The notes beneath the pieces were generated by a model, which was given only the letters and a program-made list of their open reading frames with translations, did not search any database and had not been told where the DNA came from. Position numbers and translations under genes: made by a program. Of a stretch of DNA of 64,000 nucleotides, positions 8,851 through 17,222 are shown one piece after another; positions within the stretch are counted from its first letter, which is position 1, and each line of letters opens with the position of its first letter. Source of the DNA: Streptomyces olivochromogenes (GTDB lineage: Bacteria; Actinomycetota; Actinomycetes; Streptomycetales; Streptomycetaceae). The DNA is taken from positions 19,350-83,349 of the forward strand of contig NZ_JADDRL010000039.1 of NCBI RefSeq assembly GCF_021538895.1, read 5' to 3'.

Positions 8851-8865
8851 ACACCGATACGGTGT
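8851..8865. promoter_or_regulatory. Palindrome in SDR/LysR intergenic region
   Basis: ACACCG-ATA-CGGTGT, perfect 6-bp arms with 3 bp between, upstream of both divergent genes. One of two candidate LysR sites. Confidence 0.45.
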
Positions 8866-8871
8866 CCTGTC

Positions 8872-8886
8872 ATACCTGCCAGGTAT
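8872..8886. promoter_or_regulatory. LysR-type operator candidate
   Basis: ATACCTG-C-CAGGTAT, a perfect 15-bp dyad with the T-N11-A form of LysR boxes, 20 bp before the lysR GTG. It lies 6 bp from the first palindrome, fitting a recognition/activation site pair. Confidence 0.5.
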
Positions 8887-8905
8887 CACCGCGTATGCTG
8901 CGGCC

Positions 8906-9769
8906 GTGGACACCCTGGAGACCCGCGAGTTGAGGTACTTCGTGGCCGTCGCCGAGGAACTGCACTTCGGGCGCGCCGCCGAGCGCCTCGGCATGGCCCA
9001 GCCGCCGCTGTCGCGAGCGATCCAGCAGCTCGAACGGCGCCTCGGGGTCTGCCTGCTGCAGCGCAACCGCCGTGGTGTCCGCCTGACCGGTGCCGGAGAG
9101 GTGCTGCTGCACGAGGGCCGGGCGGCCCTCGACGCGACCGTCGCCGCCGCTCGCCGCACCCGGCGCGCCGGCGGTGCCGACAGCCCCGGCGGCCCCCGCA
9201 ATCGGCTGGTCCTCGCGGTGAAGGCCGCCGCGTCCCACGAACTGCTGCGGAAGCTTCTCGACGCCTACGCGGCCGAGCCCGACAGTGCCGAGATCGAGGT
9301 GCTGCCGTGTGGCATCTGCGAGCAGGAAGAGCTGCTGCGCGACGGACGCGCCGATGTCGCGCTCATGCACACGCCGTGGAACTCCCTCGCCGGGTTCGAC
9401 AGCGAGGCACTGACGACCGAGGGGCAGGTTGCCGTCCTGCCAGCCGGGCACCCCCTCACCGCCCGCGAGACCTTGTCCCTGGCCGATGTCAGGGACGTCC
9501 CCGATCTGCCGCTCGCCCGCTGGCCCACCCACGGCACCTACGCACCCGGCCCTGGCCCCGAGATCCACAACCAGACGCAACTGGCTCAGTTGATCGCCCT
9601 CGGACGCACCGTGGCGGTCGTCCCCGACTCCGCCCGCTCCTGGCTGTGGGCCGAGCACACGGCCGTCCCCTTGACCGACGCACCTCCCGTCGTGACCCAC
9701 ATCGCCTGGCCCGCGCACAGCCGCTCCCTCGCCCTGGCCGGCCTGGTCCGCACTGCCGCACGGCTATGA
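8906..9769 (+). CDS. LysR family transcriptional regulator
   Basis: 287 aa, GTG start. The N-terminal winged helix (residues 1-65) reads ELRYFVAVAEELHFGRAAER then MAQPPLSRAIQQLERRLG, a textbook LysR DNA-binding domain. The rest is the periplasmic-binding-protein-like effector domain (about residues 95-285), with RADVALMHTP and AVLPAGHPL at the expected places. It is divergent from the SDR gene, the usual arrangement for LysR control of a neighbouring enzyme. It has normal length and no defects. Confidence 0.92.
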   Translation: MDTLETRELRYFVAVAEELHFGRAAERLGMAQPPLSRAIQQLERRLGVCLLQRNRRGVRLTGAGEVLLHEGRAALDATVAAARRTRRAGGADSPGGPRNRLVLAVKAAASHELLRKLLDAYAAEPDSAEIEVLPCGICEQEELLRDGRADVALMHTPWNSLAGFDSEALTTEGQVAVLPAGHPLTARETLSLADVRDVPDLPLARWPTHGTYAPGPGPEIHNQTQLAQLIALGRTVAVVPDSARSWLWAEHTAVPLTDAPPVVTHIAWPAHSRSLALAGLVRTAARL

Positions 9770-9943
9770 CCAGGTCCTGCCCCCATCAGCCACCACCCGG
9801 GACAGCTCAGACGCCACCAGGGCCGGTGGAGCCGAAGAAGCAGACCCGCCGGACCAGATCATCTGGGACGGCGAGCGAATCGGACCGGATTGTCCTGTCT
9901 CAACGCAGATGACGACTGAGAGCCGCGTGAGCTGGTGGCCCGA

Positions 9944-9987
9944 CATGTTGTTTGAGAACTGGGCCAGCCGCGTTCTCAAACAACATG
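9944..9987. repeat. 16-bp perfect inverted repeat
   Basis: CATGTTGTTTGAGAAC and its exact complement are separated by 12 nt. It is A/T-richer than its surroundings and lies between the end of lysR and a Tn3-type transposase remnant. It could be a terminator or two abutting transposon ends. Nothing else is seen in 9770-10034. Confidence 0.6.
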
Positions 9988-10034
9988 GCAGTGGCGGAAG
10001 TACGCGGGGGTGCTAGGGAAGCAACCCGGCTGTC

Positions 10035-10440
10035 TTACTCTTCGCCAAGACTGCCGCTGGTGAGGCGGCGGCGTGCGGCTTCAAGGCGTTCGGCGTAGTC
10101 GGTGGCGAAGATCCCGGGAAGCGTCCTGTCCAGGGTGTTGTGGAGGATCACCAGGTTGGACAGCAGCGAGGTGAACCGCAGATCCTTGTCCTGCTCGACC
10201 GGGTCGTTGTGCGCGACCATGCCGCGCTGCCCGAACCGCACCCAGTCACTGAAGCCGTTGAACGCCTCCACCTTGTTGGTGGCGGCCGTCACCTGCCACC
10301 AGGAGAAGTTCGTGCGCGTCCCGCAGCCACACACCGTCCTTCCAGAGCGCGAAGGCGGCCAGGACGGACGGGTGGTACTCGCGCAAGAAGGAGCGGAACC
10401 GGTTGGGTCTGCCGAGTTCGCGGCACCAGCTCGCCCCACG
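10035..10440 (-). pseudogene. Tn3-family transposase C-terminal remnant
   Basis: The minus strand reads TAATNKVEAFNGFSDWVRFG, then NDPVEQDKDLRFTSLLSNLV and ILHNTLD, the conserved end of a Tn3-type DDE transposase. A second frame upstream (FLREYHPSVLAAFALWKDG) probably belongs to the same gene, implying a frameshift near 10290. No N-terminal half, resolvase or 38-bp terminal repeat is visible. Family assignment is by pattern. Confidence 0.55.
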
Positions 10441-10711
10441 GGCCTCTGGCTTTGGGGGAGTTCGGACGGCTCCGGCTTCACAAGAGGTCACCGCGGACAC
10501 GGCGCCCGTCTCCGCCCGCGAGGCCACCGCGCCGTGAACGCGATGAACGATGGACCGGGGGGCCGCCGGGGGAAGTCCCGCTCCCGCGGCACGATGACGA
10601 GCGTACCTGCCAACCACGCGCACGTGTACGGGTGCCCTCGCGCTCGCGAGACGCTTCGGGCTCGGTGATGACCTCGGCAAGCAGCACGGGCCCATCGTGG
10701 GACCGCGGAGT

Positions 10712-11028
10712 TCAGGGGCTGGTCGGCCGGCGAGGCGGTGGGACGGTGCGGAGTAGTTCCCAAAGGGGACGTGAGCCGGCCGCCCGCACTCCGAGGGTGT
10801 GACGGTCGACCACGTGGAGGCGCTGTTGCTTGGCGAAGGCCACGGCGGGTGCGGTGACCCGTCCGCTAGTGATGATGACCGCGATGTCGGCGCCGTGGAC
10901 CTGGCGGGCGGTGCCGTTGAGGACCTGGAGGTCCGGTGTGCCCACTGAGGAGCCGGCCAGGCCGTTGCGGCGGTGTTTGCACGGGATGACCCAGCGTCGC
11001 CCGTAGGGGTCGGTGGCTTTCACGTCGG
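10712..11028 (-). pseudogene. Mrr-like restriction endonuclease C-terminal fragment
   Basis: The frame GADVKATDPYGRRWVIPCKH followed by GTPDLQVLNGT and FAKQQRLHVVDRH shows the core of a restriction-endonuclease-like (Mrr/DUF2034) domain: D, then Q/P-x-K (here PCKH). Such domains form the nuclease part of type IV systems or membrane-associated endonucleases. The N-terminal half is missing; the frame runs upstream directly into the end of the hydrolase gene. The central residue usually written Q-C-K is P-C-K here. It is a remnant of a larger gene. Confidence 0.6.
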
Positions 11029-11031
11029 CGC

Positions 11032-11697
11032 CTAGAACATGTGGCCGGCCCGCTCGATCACGACCTCCCGTACGTCGGGGATGCCCTCCCGCATGACCCT
11101 GGAGGCGTCCTCGCTGACCAGTCCTTCGTGAGACGGCGTCAGGATCAGGGTGGGAACCCTGATTTGGTCGAGACTGTGCGTGTAGTCGGCGTTGACGACG
11201 GCCGTGATGCGGGCATCGAACGATGTGGCGGGGGTGTTGTCAAGGAACAGACGGTGTGTGTCGCTCACGCTCCAGGGGATCTGCCCCTCCGAATCGTAGG
11301 GCGAGGCGAGTTGGCGCACGTAGAGGGGAAGCACCACTCTCCTGTAGAGAACGCCACGCATCTTCCCCATCAGCCGCAACGCGTTCTTCATGACCGGCTG
11401 GGTGATCGGGTTGGCGGCGAAGCCGCCGGAGAGCACGAGGCCCTGCAACCCCATGGGGCTGCGGGTAGCAAGAGCCAGGGCAATATTGGCTCCGAAGGAG
11501 TCGCCCACCAGAACATACGCGTCCAGATCGGCGACCCGCTCGGCAAGGGCGTCGGCGTAGGCCTCCATGTCGTTGACGCCGTCGGGAAGCCGCAGCGTGC
11601 GGACCGGTCGACCGCTGTACGGCGCGAGGTGTTGTGAGGTCCACGGGGCCCCGGTGGCGCAGGGGACGAAGACCAGAGTCGGTTTGTTTGTCATCAT
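11032..11697 (-). CDS. Alpha/beta hydrolase, C-terminally truncated
   Basis: 221 aa with ATG start. It has the nucleophile elbow LVGDSFGANIALAL (G-D-S-F-G), a C-terminal acid region (TLILTPSHEGLVSED) and GHMF as the last residues. The catalytic His of GH is just retained, but the helix that normally follows it is gone because the frame hits a stop at the junction with the Mrr-like fragment. All triad residues may be present, but folding is doubtful. Substrate unknown. Confidence 0.7.
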   Translation of the reverse strand: MMTNKPTLVFVPCATGAPWTSQHLAPYSGRPVRTLRLPDGVNDMEAYADALAERVADLDAYVLVGDSFGANIALALATRSPMGLQGLVLSGGFAANPITQPVMKNALRLMGKMRGVLYRRVVLPLYVRQLASPYDSEGQIPWSVSDTHRLFLDNTPATSFDARITAVVNADYTHSLDQIRVPTLILTPSHEGLVSEDASRVMREGIPDVREVVIERAGHMF

Positions 11698-11789
11698 CGA
11701 TCTCGATTTTCAGTGAGTTGTCTTCCGTCATGCCAGCTACGACGGAGAAGTAGGGAAGCGGGAGAAAGAGCCGGTACGCGTCGCAGTAC

Positions 11790-13166
11790 TCACACGACGT
11801 CAGGGCCTGCCGCAGTCACCTGGGAGCTTGGCGGCGGAACCACCGAGTCGGTCACCCGAGCGCCTTTCGTCAGAGCGCTCCACAGCACTCTCGGTCGCAT
11901 GAGGGCGGTCGGCGGGTCGAGCAGGATCAGCACCCGCACGAGCTGTGTCGCGACCACGGCGTCGCGCGTGGCGGCGGCCATGATCCTTCCCATGAGAGCG
12001 GCTTGCAGTCGGGTGGCCGTACGGGGGTGCCGTTCCGACGTGTTTGCGCCGATGCCCATGCGCCAAGGGGCTGCCACCACCCGGGCAGCTTCCCGGAAGA
12101 ATCGCCGGGGCAGGTCGTGGCGACCACCCGTCAGGCAACTCCGCAGAGCGGCCGCCTCCAACGCCGCTGCCGTCATGCCTTGCGCGAAGAGGGGGCTGAG
12201 GCTGCACAGGGCTTCCCCCGTCACGATCAGGCCCGTCGGAAAGCGATCCAGCTTGTCGTAGCGTCGCCAAATGGCGGTCGGGAACCGGTAGGCCGAGATC
12301 GGCTCGACTGACTCCGCCGCCATCACCGCTTGAAAAACGTCGGGGGGCGCCACGGTGGAGAGGAAGTCGGTGAAGCCGGTCTCGTCGACAGGTGGGCTGT
12401 TGTCACTCCCGGAACCGGTGACGGTCACCACGTGCCGGCCACCCTCGACAGCGTGCATCAAGATGCCGCGCGAGACCCCTTTGGCGTCGCCGCCAACCAG
12501 GTGCCGGACACACTCGGCTCCTTCAGGGGTGAGGCGGACGACGCGGCTGGCGTAGGCCACGTCGACCGTCAGACGCTCCTCCGGTGGCCGGTCGTACCCG
12601 AGTTGTTCAAGCCAGTAGGGAGTGCGTCCGCTCCGGCCCATGGCGTCAACGACGAGATCGGCCGCAATGGTCTCCTCGGTACTGCCAGGCTCTCGCAGGA
12701 TGATCCGCACACCGGCGATCCCTGTTGCCGAGGCATCGTCAGCGACGAGTCCTACGACATCGACGCCCGGCATGAATTGCACACCATCACGTTCGAGCAG
12801 CCGCCGGCGAAGATGTTCCTCATGGAACGGCAAGGTCGCCTGCACCGACCTCAATCCCGTGGCCACCTGGGGCAACTCGTCGCCGCCGACGCGGAAGCGG
12901 TGCCCCACAAGCATCTCCGCCCGTACCGCACCGTCCGCGGCCATCTCCGCCAGCAGCCCGGGAAATACCTCCTCGAGCAGCTGCGCACCCCTCGGCATCA
13001 GACCGTGCGCGTGTCTGCCCTGCGGCGCACCACGCCGGTAGTCACCAGGCGCCGACGGCGAATCCCGATCGAGCACCGTGACCCACTCGTAGAACTCGGT
13101 GAGGACACCCGCCGTCACCATTCCGGCAAAACCACCACCCAGAACGACAGCATGTCCGTTTCGCAC
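11790..13166 (-). CDS. FAD-dependent oxidoreductase
   Basis: 458 aa from the GTG at 13166, chosen for its AGAGGAGG ribosome site 7 nt upstream; an earlier in-frame ATG has none. The N-terminal Rossmann motif is VVLGGGFAGMVTAGVL, then a DRD segment binding the ADP ribose. DLVVDAMGRSG sits where PHBH-type enzymes have the DG motif, and GEALCSLSPLFAQGMTAA is the second FAD motif. It resembles the halogenase/geranylgeranyl-reductase-like group of flavoproteins. No partner genes; its intergenic gap to the AAA ATPase gene is 69 bp on the same strand, so they may be co-transcribed. Confidence 0.85.
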   Translation of the reverse strand: MRNGHAVVLGGGFAGMVTAGVLTEFYEWVTVLDRDSPSAPGDYRRGAPQGRHAHGLMPRGAQLLEEVFPGLLAEMAADGAVRAEMLVGHRFRVGGDELPQVATGLRSVQATLPFHEEHLRRRLLERDGVQFMPGVDVVGLVADDASATGIAGVRIILREPGSTEETIAADLVVDAMGRSGRTPYWLEQLGYDRPPEERLTVDVAYASRVVRLTPEGAECVRHLVGGDAKGVSRGILMHAVEGGRHVVTVTGSGSDNSPPVDETGFTDFLSTVAPPDVFQAVMAAESVEPISAYRFPTAIWRRYDKLDRFPTGLIVTGEALCSLSPLFAQGMTAAALEAAALRSCLTGGRHDLPRRFFREAARVVAAPWRMGIGANTSERHPRTATRLQAALMGRIMAAATRDAVVATQLVRVLILLDPPTALMRPRVLWSALTKGARVTDSVVPPPSSQVTAAGPDVV

Positions 13167-13235
13167 TGTCGTGCCTCCTCTCGGTTCGTTCCCGACGAGG
13201 TAGACAATGAGCCGGCGCGGTGGCCACACACCAGG

Positions 13236-15305
13236 TCAGCCGGTGCTCACCTGGTGCTCAACGTCGCGGGCCTGGCCGTAGAGCTCGCGCTTCCACATCC
13301 ACTCGACGATGTGAGTCACCGCCCGATCCCTGTGCCGCCGGTAGGTGCTGAAGGACAGATGCAGGGCCTCAGCAGTCCGCTCCTGCGTGGTGCTGGGGCG
13401 CAGAAACGTACGGTCGACAACCTCGTAAAGGCCGTGGAGACGCCGGTCCTCCCGCAGCGAGTCGGCGGCCCTGCCCAGCAGTTCGCGCAGCGCGTCCGTG
13501 GGTTCCTGCCCGTTACGGCTCTCTCGTCGAAGCACCTGAGAGTGAAGGAGCGGGTTCCGGGCCAGTCGTTCAGGTATGTGCAGGTCGTGCAGGGCGGCCC
13601 GGACGGCGTCGACGAACTCCGGCTGCGAGAGCACCAGCTCGGACAGGTCCTCGCTTGCCGGACGGGCGGCGGCACCCACCTCTCGGGCCGTGGTGACCTC
13701 TAGCCACTGCCCCACTCCGGTCCGCCGCCAGTCGTGGGCGAATGCCGCGTACCGCGTACCGCCGACCTCGTAGTCGGCGTCCTCGGCGCGCCAGAAATCG
13801 AGATAGGCCAGCGTTGGCCCCCACAGCTCGGCGTCCGTGTAGGTACCGACGAACGACCACGACACGCGTTCCCGCGTGAGGATGTCCAGTACGTGCCAGA
13901 CAGCGGCCAGGGTCACCGACGGCGATGAGCGGTGATGGTGGGTACCGTCGAGGAAGAACCGCCACGCCATCACTTGCTCGCCGGTTCGCGGCCGGCCGTG
14001 CTGCTGTGCATACCGCCACATCGCATACGCCCCGGGGTCGGTGGCCAGGTCTGCCTCGGTGGCCTCGTGCAACTCCAGGTAGGCGCCATAGCCCCGCGGC
14101 TCTCCCCGCGCATCCCTGAAGACCCGAAACGCGTGCGGTTGCCGTTGCATCCAGTACGTTACGAGATCCGCCTGGTCCTGGCCTTGCAACTCCCTGGTCA
14201 TCTCGACGATCGCCGCTCTGTCGCCGTCCCGCAGTTCGTCGATGAACTCCTCGACCATCCGCGCGGTGGCCACCTCCACGGCAAGCGACGTCCGGGAGCA
14301 CGTCACAAAGATCGCGTCGGCCAGCAACCGCTGCTTCTCGCGCTCGTCTCCCCCGGACCGGATCCGTGCCAGCAGGTGCGCACGAACACAGTGGTGCAAC
14401 TCGGAGTAGCGGTCGGGGTCACGCCATCGCAGGTCGGCGTCAAGGGCGTCACGGACCAGGTCGTGCGGGAACAGCCCGTACGGTCCTTCGTCGACGAATG
14501 ACAGCGTGCGCAACCAGGCGAACAGCTCTCCGGCCTCGGCGGCGGAGACACCGGAATCGCCGAGCACCGCGCGCAGCAGTTCCTCGGAGGTGACGTACGC
14601 GTGAGCACAAAGCTCCAGCGCCATGCGGTGCCACGGCCCCGGTATTTCATCGATGGTGCGCTTGAGCAACACCCGTACGAGATCGGGCAGATCGCCCAGC
14701 CCCCGGGGTACGGCGTCTGCCGCATCCCCACCTGCGGCCATACGCCGGCGAACCCCGTCGACCAGCATGGACAACGTCAACGGATGCCCGTGGCTGACGG
14801 CGAGCAGCCGCTCATGCAGCGTCTCCGGCACGTTCTGCGCCACCAGGTACGCTCGCCCGTCCCGTGTGTCGAGGTTGCGCAGGGACACCACCCGCACGAG
14901 CTCACGCCACGCCGGATCTGCCGTCCACTCCGGTTCGGGCGGCCGGCGACCGGCGATCACCACCAGGGCGTCGCCGGGCAGGGCGGGAAGGAACGTGTCA
15001 CGCACCCACTCATCGAGCGACTCAAGCAGTTCGTACGTGTCGATCAGCAATACTGGTCGGCTCAACTCAGCCAGTTCGCGCAATGGGTCGCCGCCGCTGT
15101 CCAGGACTGCCGCGAGCACCCCGAGCAGTGCGCCCGAGGTCGGCGGAACGTGACGGCCATCCAGCCGTACCACGTTGGCTCCGTCCGCGACAGCCACGTC
15201 CGCCAGCACATCCAGCACCGAGCTCTTGCCGACACCTCCCGGCCCGTACAGGAAGAGCACGGTCACCGGGTCACCCGGCGCGAGTAGCGCGGAGCGGTCC
15301 GTCAT
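13236..15305 (-). CDS. AAA/NACHT-like ATPase regulator with C-terminal HTH-like segment, 5' end altered
   Basis: About 690 aa from the ATG at 15305. Walker A is FLYGPGGVGKSSVL, and a Walker-B-like strand reads RPVLLIDTYELL. A long helical middle part follows, then a C-terminal segment TTQERTAEALHLSFSTYRRH that looks like a LuxR-type helix-turn-helix. Related actinomycete proteins usually carry 20-40 residues before the P-loop; here that part is replaced by sequence next to the IS element. The first residues and the promoter may therefore be lost. Possibly a signal-responsive STAND-type regulator; target unknown. Confidence 0.7.
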   Translation of the reverse strand: MTDRSALLAPGDPVTVLFLYGPGGVGKSSVLDVLADVAVADGANVVRLDGRHVPPTSGALLGVLAAVLDSGGDPLRELAELSRPVLLIDTYELLESLDEWVRDTFLPALPGDALVVIAGRRPPEPEWTADPAWRELVRVVSLRNLDTRDGRAYLVAQNVPETLHERLLAVSHGHPLTLSMLVDGVRRRMAAGGDAADAVPRGLGDLPDLVRVLLKRTIDEIPGPWHRMALELCAHAYVTSEELLRAVLGDSGVSAAEAGELFAWLRTLSFVDEGPYGLFPHDLVRDALDADLRWRDPDRYSELHHCVRAHLLARIRSGGDEREKQRLLADAIFVTCSRTSLAVEVATARMVEEFIDELRDGDRAAIVEMTRELQGQDQADLVTYWMQRQPHAFRVFRDARGEPRGYGAYLELHEATEADLATDPGAYAMWRYAQQHGRPRTGEQVMAWRFFLDGTHHHRSSPSVTLAAVWHVLDILTRERVSWSFVGTYTDAELWGPTLAYLDFWRAEDADYEVGGTRYAAFAHDWRRTGVGQWLEVTTAREVGAAARPASEDLSELVLSQPEFVDAVRAALHDLHIPERLARNPLLHSQVLRRESRNGQEPTDALRELLGRAADSLREDRRLHGLYEVVDRTFLRPSTTQERTAEALHLSFSTYRRHRDRAVTHIVEWMWKRELYGQARDVEHQVSTG

Positions 15306-15323
15306 GGCTCGCTCGGGGGACAA

Positions 15324-16167
15324 CTTACAGTGGTTGACACGATGAGCCGAGTTGCCGGTGAGTGATGAGGCAGCAGGCGGGTTTGAGGAAGGCTTCATGG
15401 ATGTCGGACTTGCGTTCCCAGCGGATGCGCAGACGCCGGAAGCCGTGGAGCCACGCGAAGCTCCTGTCCACGACCCAGCGATAGGTGCCCAGTCCCGTGC
15501 CGTGCAGTGACGTCATGGTCGTAGCCGCGGTCGGCGAAGAGGGAGTCCGGCTTGCGGCGGGGACGCCCGACCCGGCCGCGGATCGGCGCAATGGCGTCGG
15601 GCAGCGGCAGCAGTTGGGTGACGTCGTTGCGGTTGCCTCCGGTCAGCAGGACTGCGAGCGGGGTGCCGTGCCCGTCGGTGATCAGGTGGTGTTTCGAGCC
15701 AGCCCGGCCCCGGTCGACCGGCGAGGGGCCCGTGTGGCTCCCCCTCTTGGGGCCCTGACATGGGAGGAGTCGACCACGCAGCGGCACCAGTCCAGGCGTG
15801 AGTCCGCGTTGAGTTCGGCGAGCAAGACCTCGTGGAGCCGCTGCCAGACGCCGGCCTCGTTCCAGTCGCGCAGTGGGCGCCAGCACGTCATGCCCGAACC
15901 GAAGCCGAGATCCTGCGGCAGGTACTCCCACTGAATCCCGGTGTGCAGCACGTACAAGATCCCGCACAGCACATCCCGGTCCGGCAACGGGCCTGCGACC
16001 CGGATAGCGGAAGCGCCGCTCGCGCTGCGGCAGCAGCGGCTCCAGGTGATCCCACAGCTCATCCGACACAATCCACGGCGCCATCCCCACACCGGACCGA
16101 ACGCTCAACTCCCGCCCTGGACGCGGCAACCAGGAGCGATCCACCTCGTTGTGCTAGCCGCTGTAAG
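15324..16167. mobile_element. IS5-family (IS427-like) insertion sequence, degenerate
   Basis: 844 bp bounded by imperfect inverted repeats CTTACAGTGGTTGACACGA and (complement of the right end) CTTACAGCGGCTAGCACAA, 14 of 19 matching. It contains one broken transposase reading on the minus strand. No target duplication is seen: the flanks are ...GACAA and GGGTG.... One side interrupts the 5' end of the AAA ATPase gene, the other the 3' end of a DUF6192 gene. Confidence 0.7.
15325..16084 (-). pseudogene. IS427-type transposase, multiple frameshifts
   Basis: It starts MAPWIVSDELWDHLEPLLPQ at 16084. The frame shifts near 16005 to LPDRDVLCGILYVLHTGIQW (the D...TG-I-Q-W core) and near 15765 to KHHLITDGHGTPLAVLLTGG. 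It shifts again near 15515 to GTYRWVVDRSFAWLHGFRRL (the Y-R-x-x-x-D/E-R-x-F-x-W catalytic E region, here with D). Between RGYDHD and GTGLGTY about 25 residues are missing. One frameshift is normal for this group, three plus a deletion are not, so it is inactive. Confidence 0.75.
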
Positions 16168-16787
16168 GGTGCACATCAGAAATGCCTGGCCCGGTGGCCC
16201 TCATCGGTAGAGACTGCGCCTCATTAACGGTGTGCCGAGCAGTGTCATCGGCCATCGCCTTCGAGGCGACCGCGGGACGGCGCAGGAAGTCGGTGGTCAC
16301 CACCGCCGTGACCGCGTCGTCGGCGGCCAGGTCGTGTATCGCCTCCACCTTCTCCAGCACACTCTCCGGGGAGTCGACTTTCCAGCCCACCACCCGCTTC
16401 GCGCTGTCGTGCTTCCACCTCGTCGGGTCTCCGCGAGGGTTGGGCGGGGGTTGTTGACCTCCTCGAAACGCTCCTGTTGTGGATGGTGTGCGAGACATCC
16501 GCCCACCGTCGCTCCTTCGGCCAACGCGAGGAAACCCACCGGTAACTGCGGATCGTTCTATAGGCCAGGCCGACGTCTTCGGCGAACATCCTGATGGCCT
16601 CGCTGACGGTGAACAGGTCGTCCTTCCCAGACGGATTCGCGACCCCATACGAGCGCATCGGCTCGATCTCCATGGCGGCATCCCCGAGGCGCCACTGGGC
16701 GCTGCTCATCGTGGCCACCCAGTCGCGCCCCAGCTTGACCAGCTCGTCGTCGCGATCCCGGCTCACACTGCCGATCATCTCGGGCAT
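16168..16787 (-). pseudogene. DUF6192 family protein, frameshifted and 3'-truncated
   Basis: The N-terminal frame contains RDWVATMSSAQWRLGDAAME and DDLFTVSEAIRMFAEDVGL, then YRTIRSYRWVSSRWP. After a frameshift near 16470 the sequence continues as AKRVVGWKVDSPESVLEKVE, ending with DDTARHTVNEAQ just before the IS right end. This is the plan of Streptomyces DUF6192 proteins, thought to be DNA-binding and often plasmid- or conjugation-linked. The C-terminal half is lost at the IS boundary. Confidence 0.65.
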
Positions 16788-17222
16788 CCGGACACCACGC
16801 CACGGGCTCGGGCGCGACACCATGCCATCCCGCCAACTCGCCCTGAAGACCCATCACTTCGCACCATCTGACGCCCTCCGGCCGTCCGAGAGGCGTGCGG
16901 CCCCGGCGCGAGACGCGGCCCTACGGCCCCAACATGCGCGGTCTCACATCCCGCGCTGCTGCGTGCGCCGTCCATGCCAGGCCCGTTTGCGACAGGCGGG
17001 AGAACAGTACGTTGCCGAGGAAGCACGTTCGACGCCAACGGTCCAGGACACCCCACACTCCGGGCAGGTGGCTGCCCTGACACCTTGCACCGCCTGGGCC
17101 CTCGCGCCTGCCCACGGGACCACCGTAGGGGCCCAGTCAAGGCAAGCCGAAATCCCGTGGAGCCCACCTGCGCGGCGTGGAATGATCTTCGGCGACCGCT
17201 GACGGAAGGGAAGGCTGAAAAC

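Noticed and set aside
12330..13703. 457-codon plus-strand frame over the FAD oxidoreductase and AAA genes
   Set aside because: Crosses two well-supported opposite genes and has no domain.
15324..16167. IS427-type transposase as a functional two-frame element
   Set aside because: One programmed frameshift would be normal, but three shifts plus an internal deletion are present.
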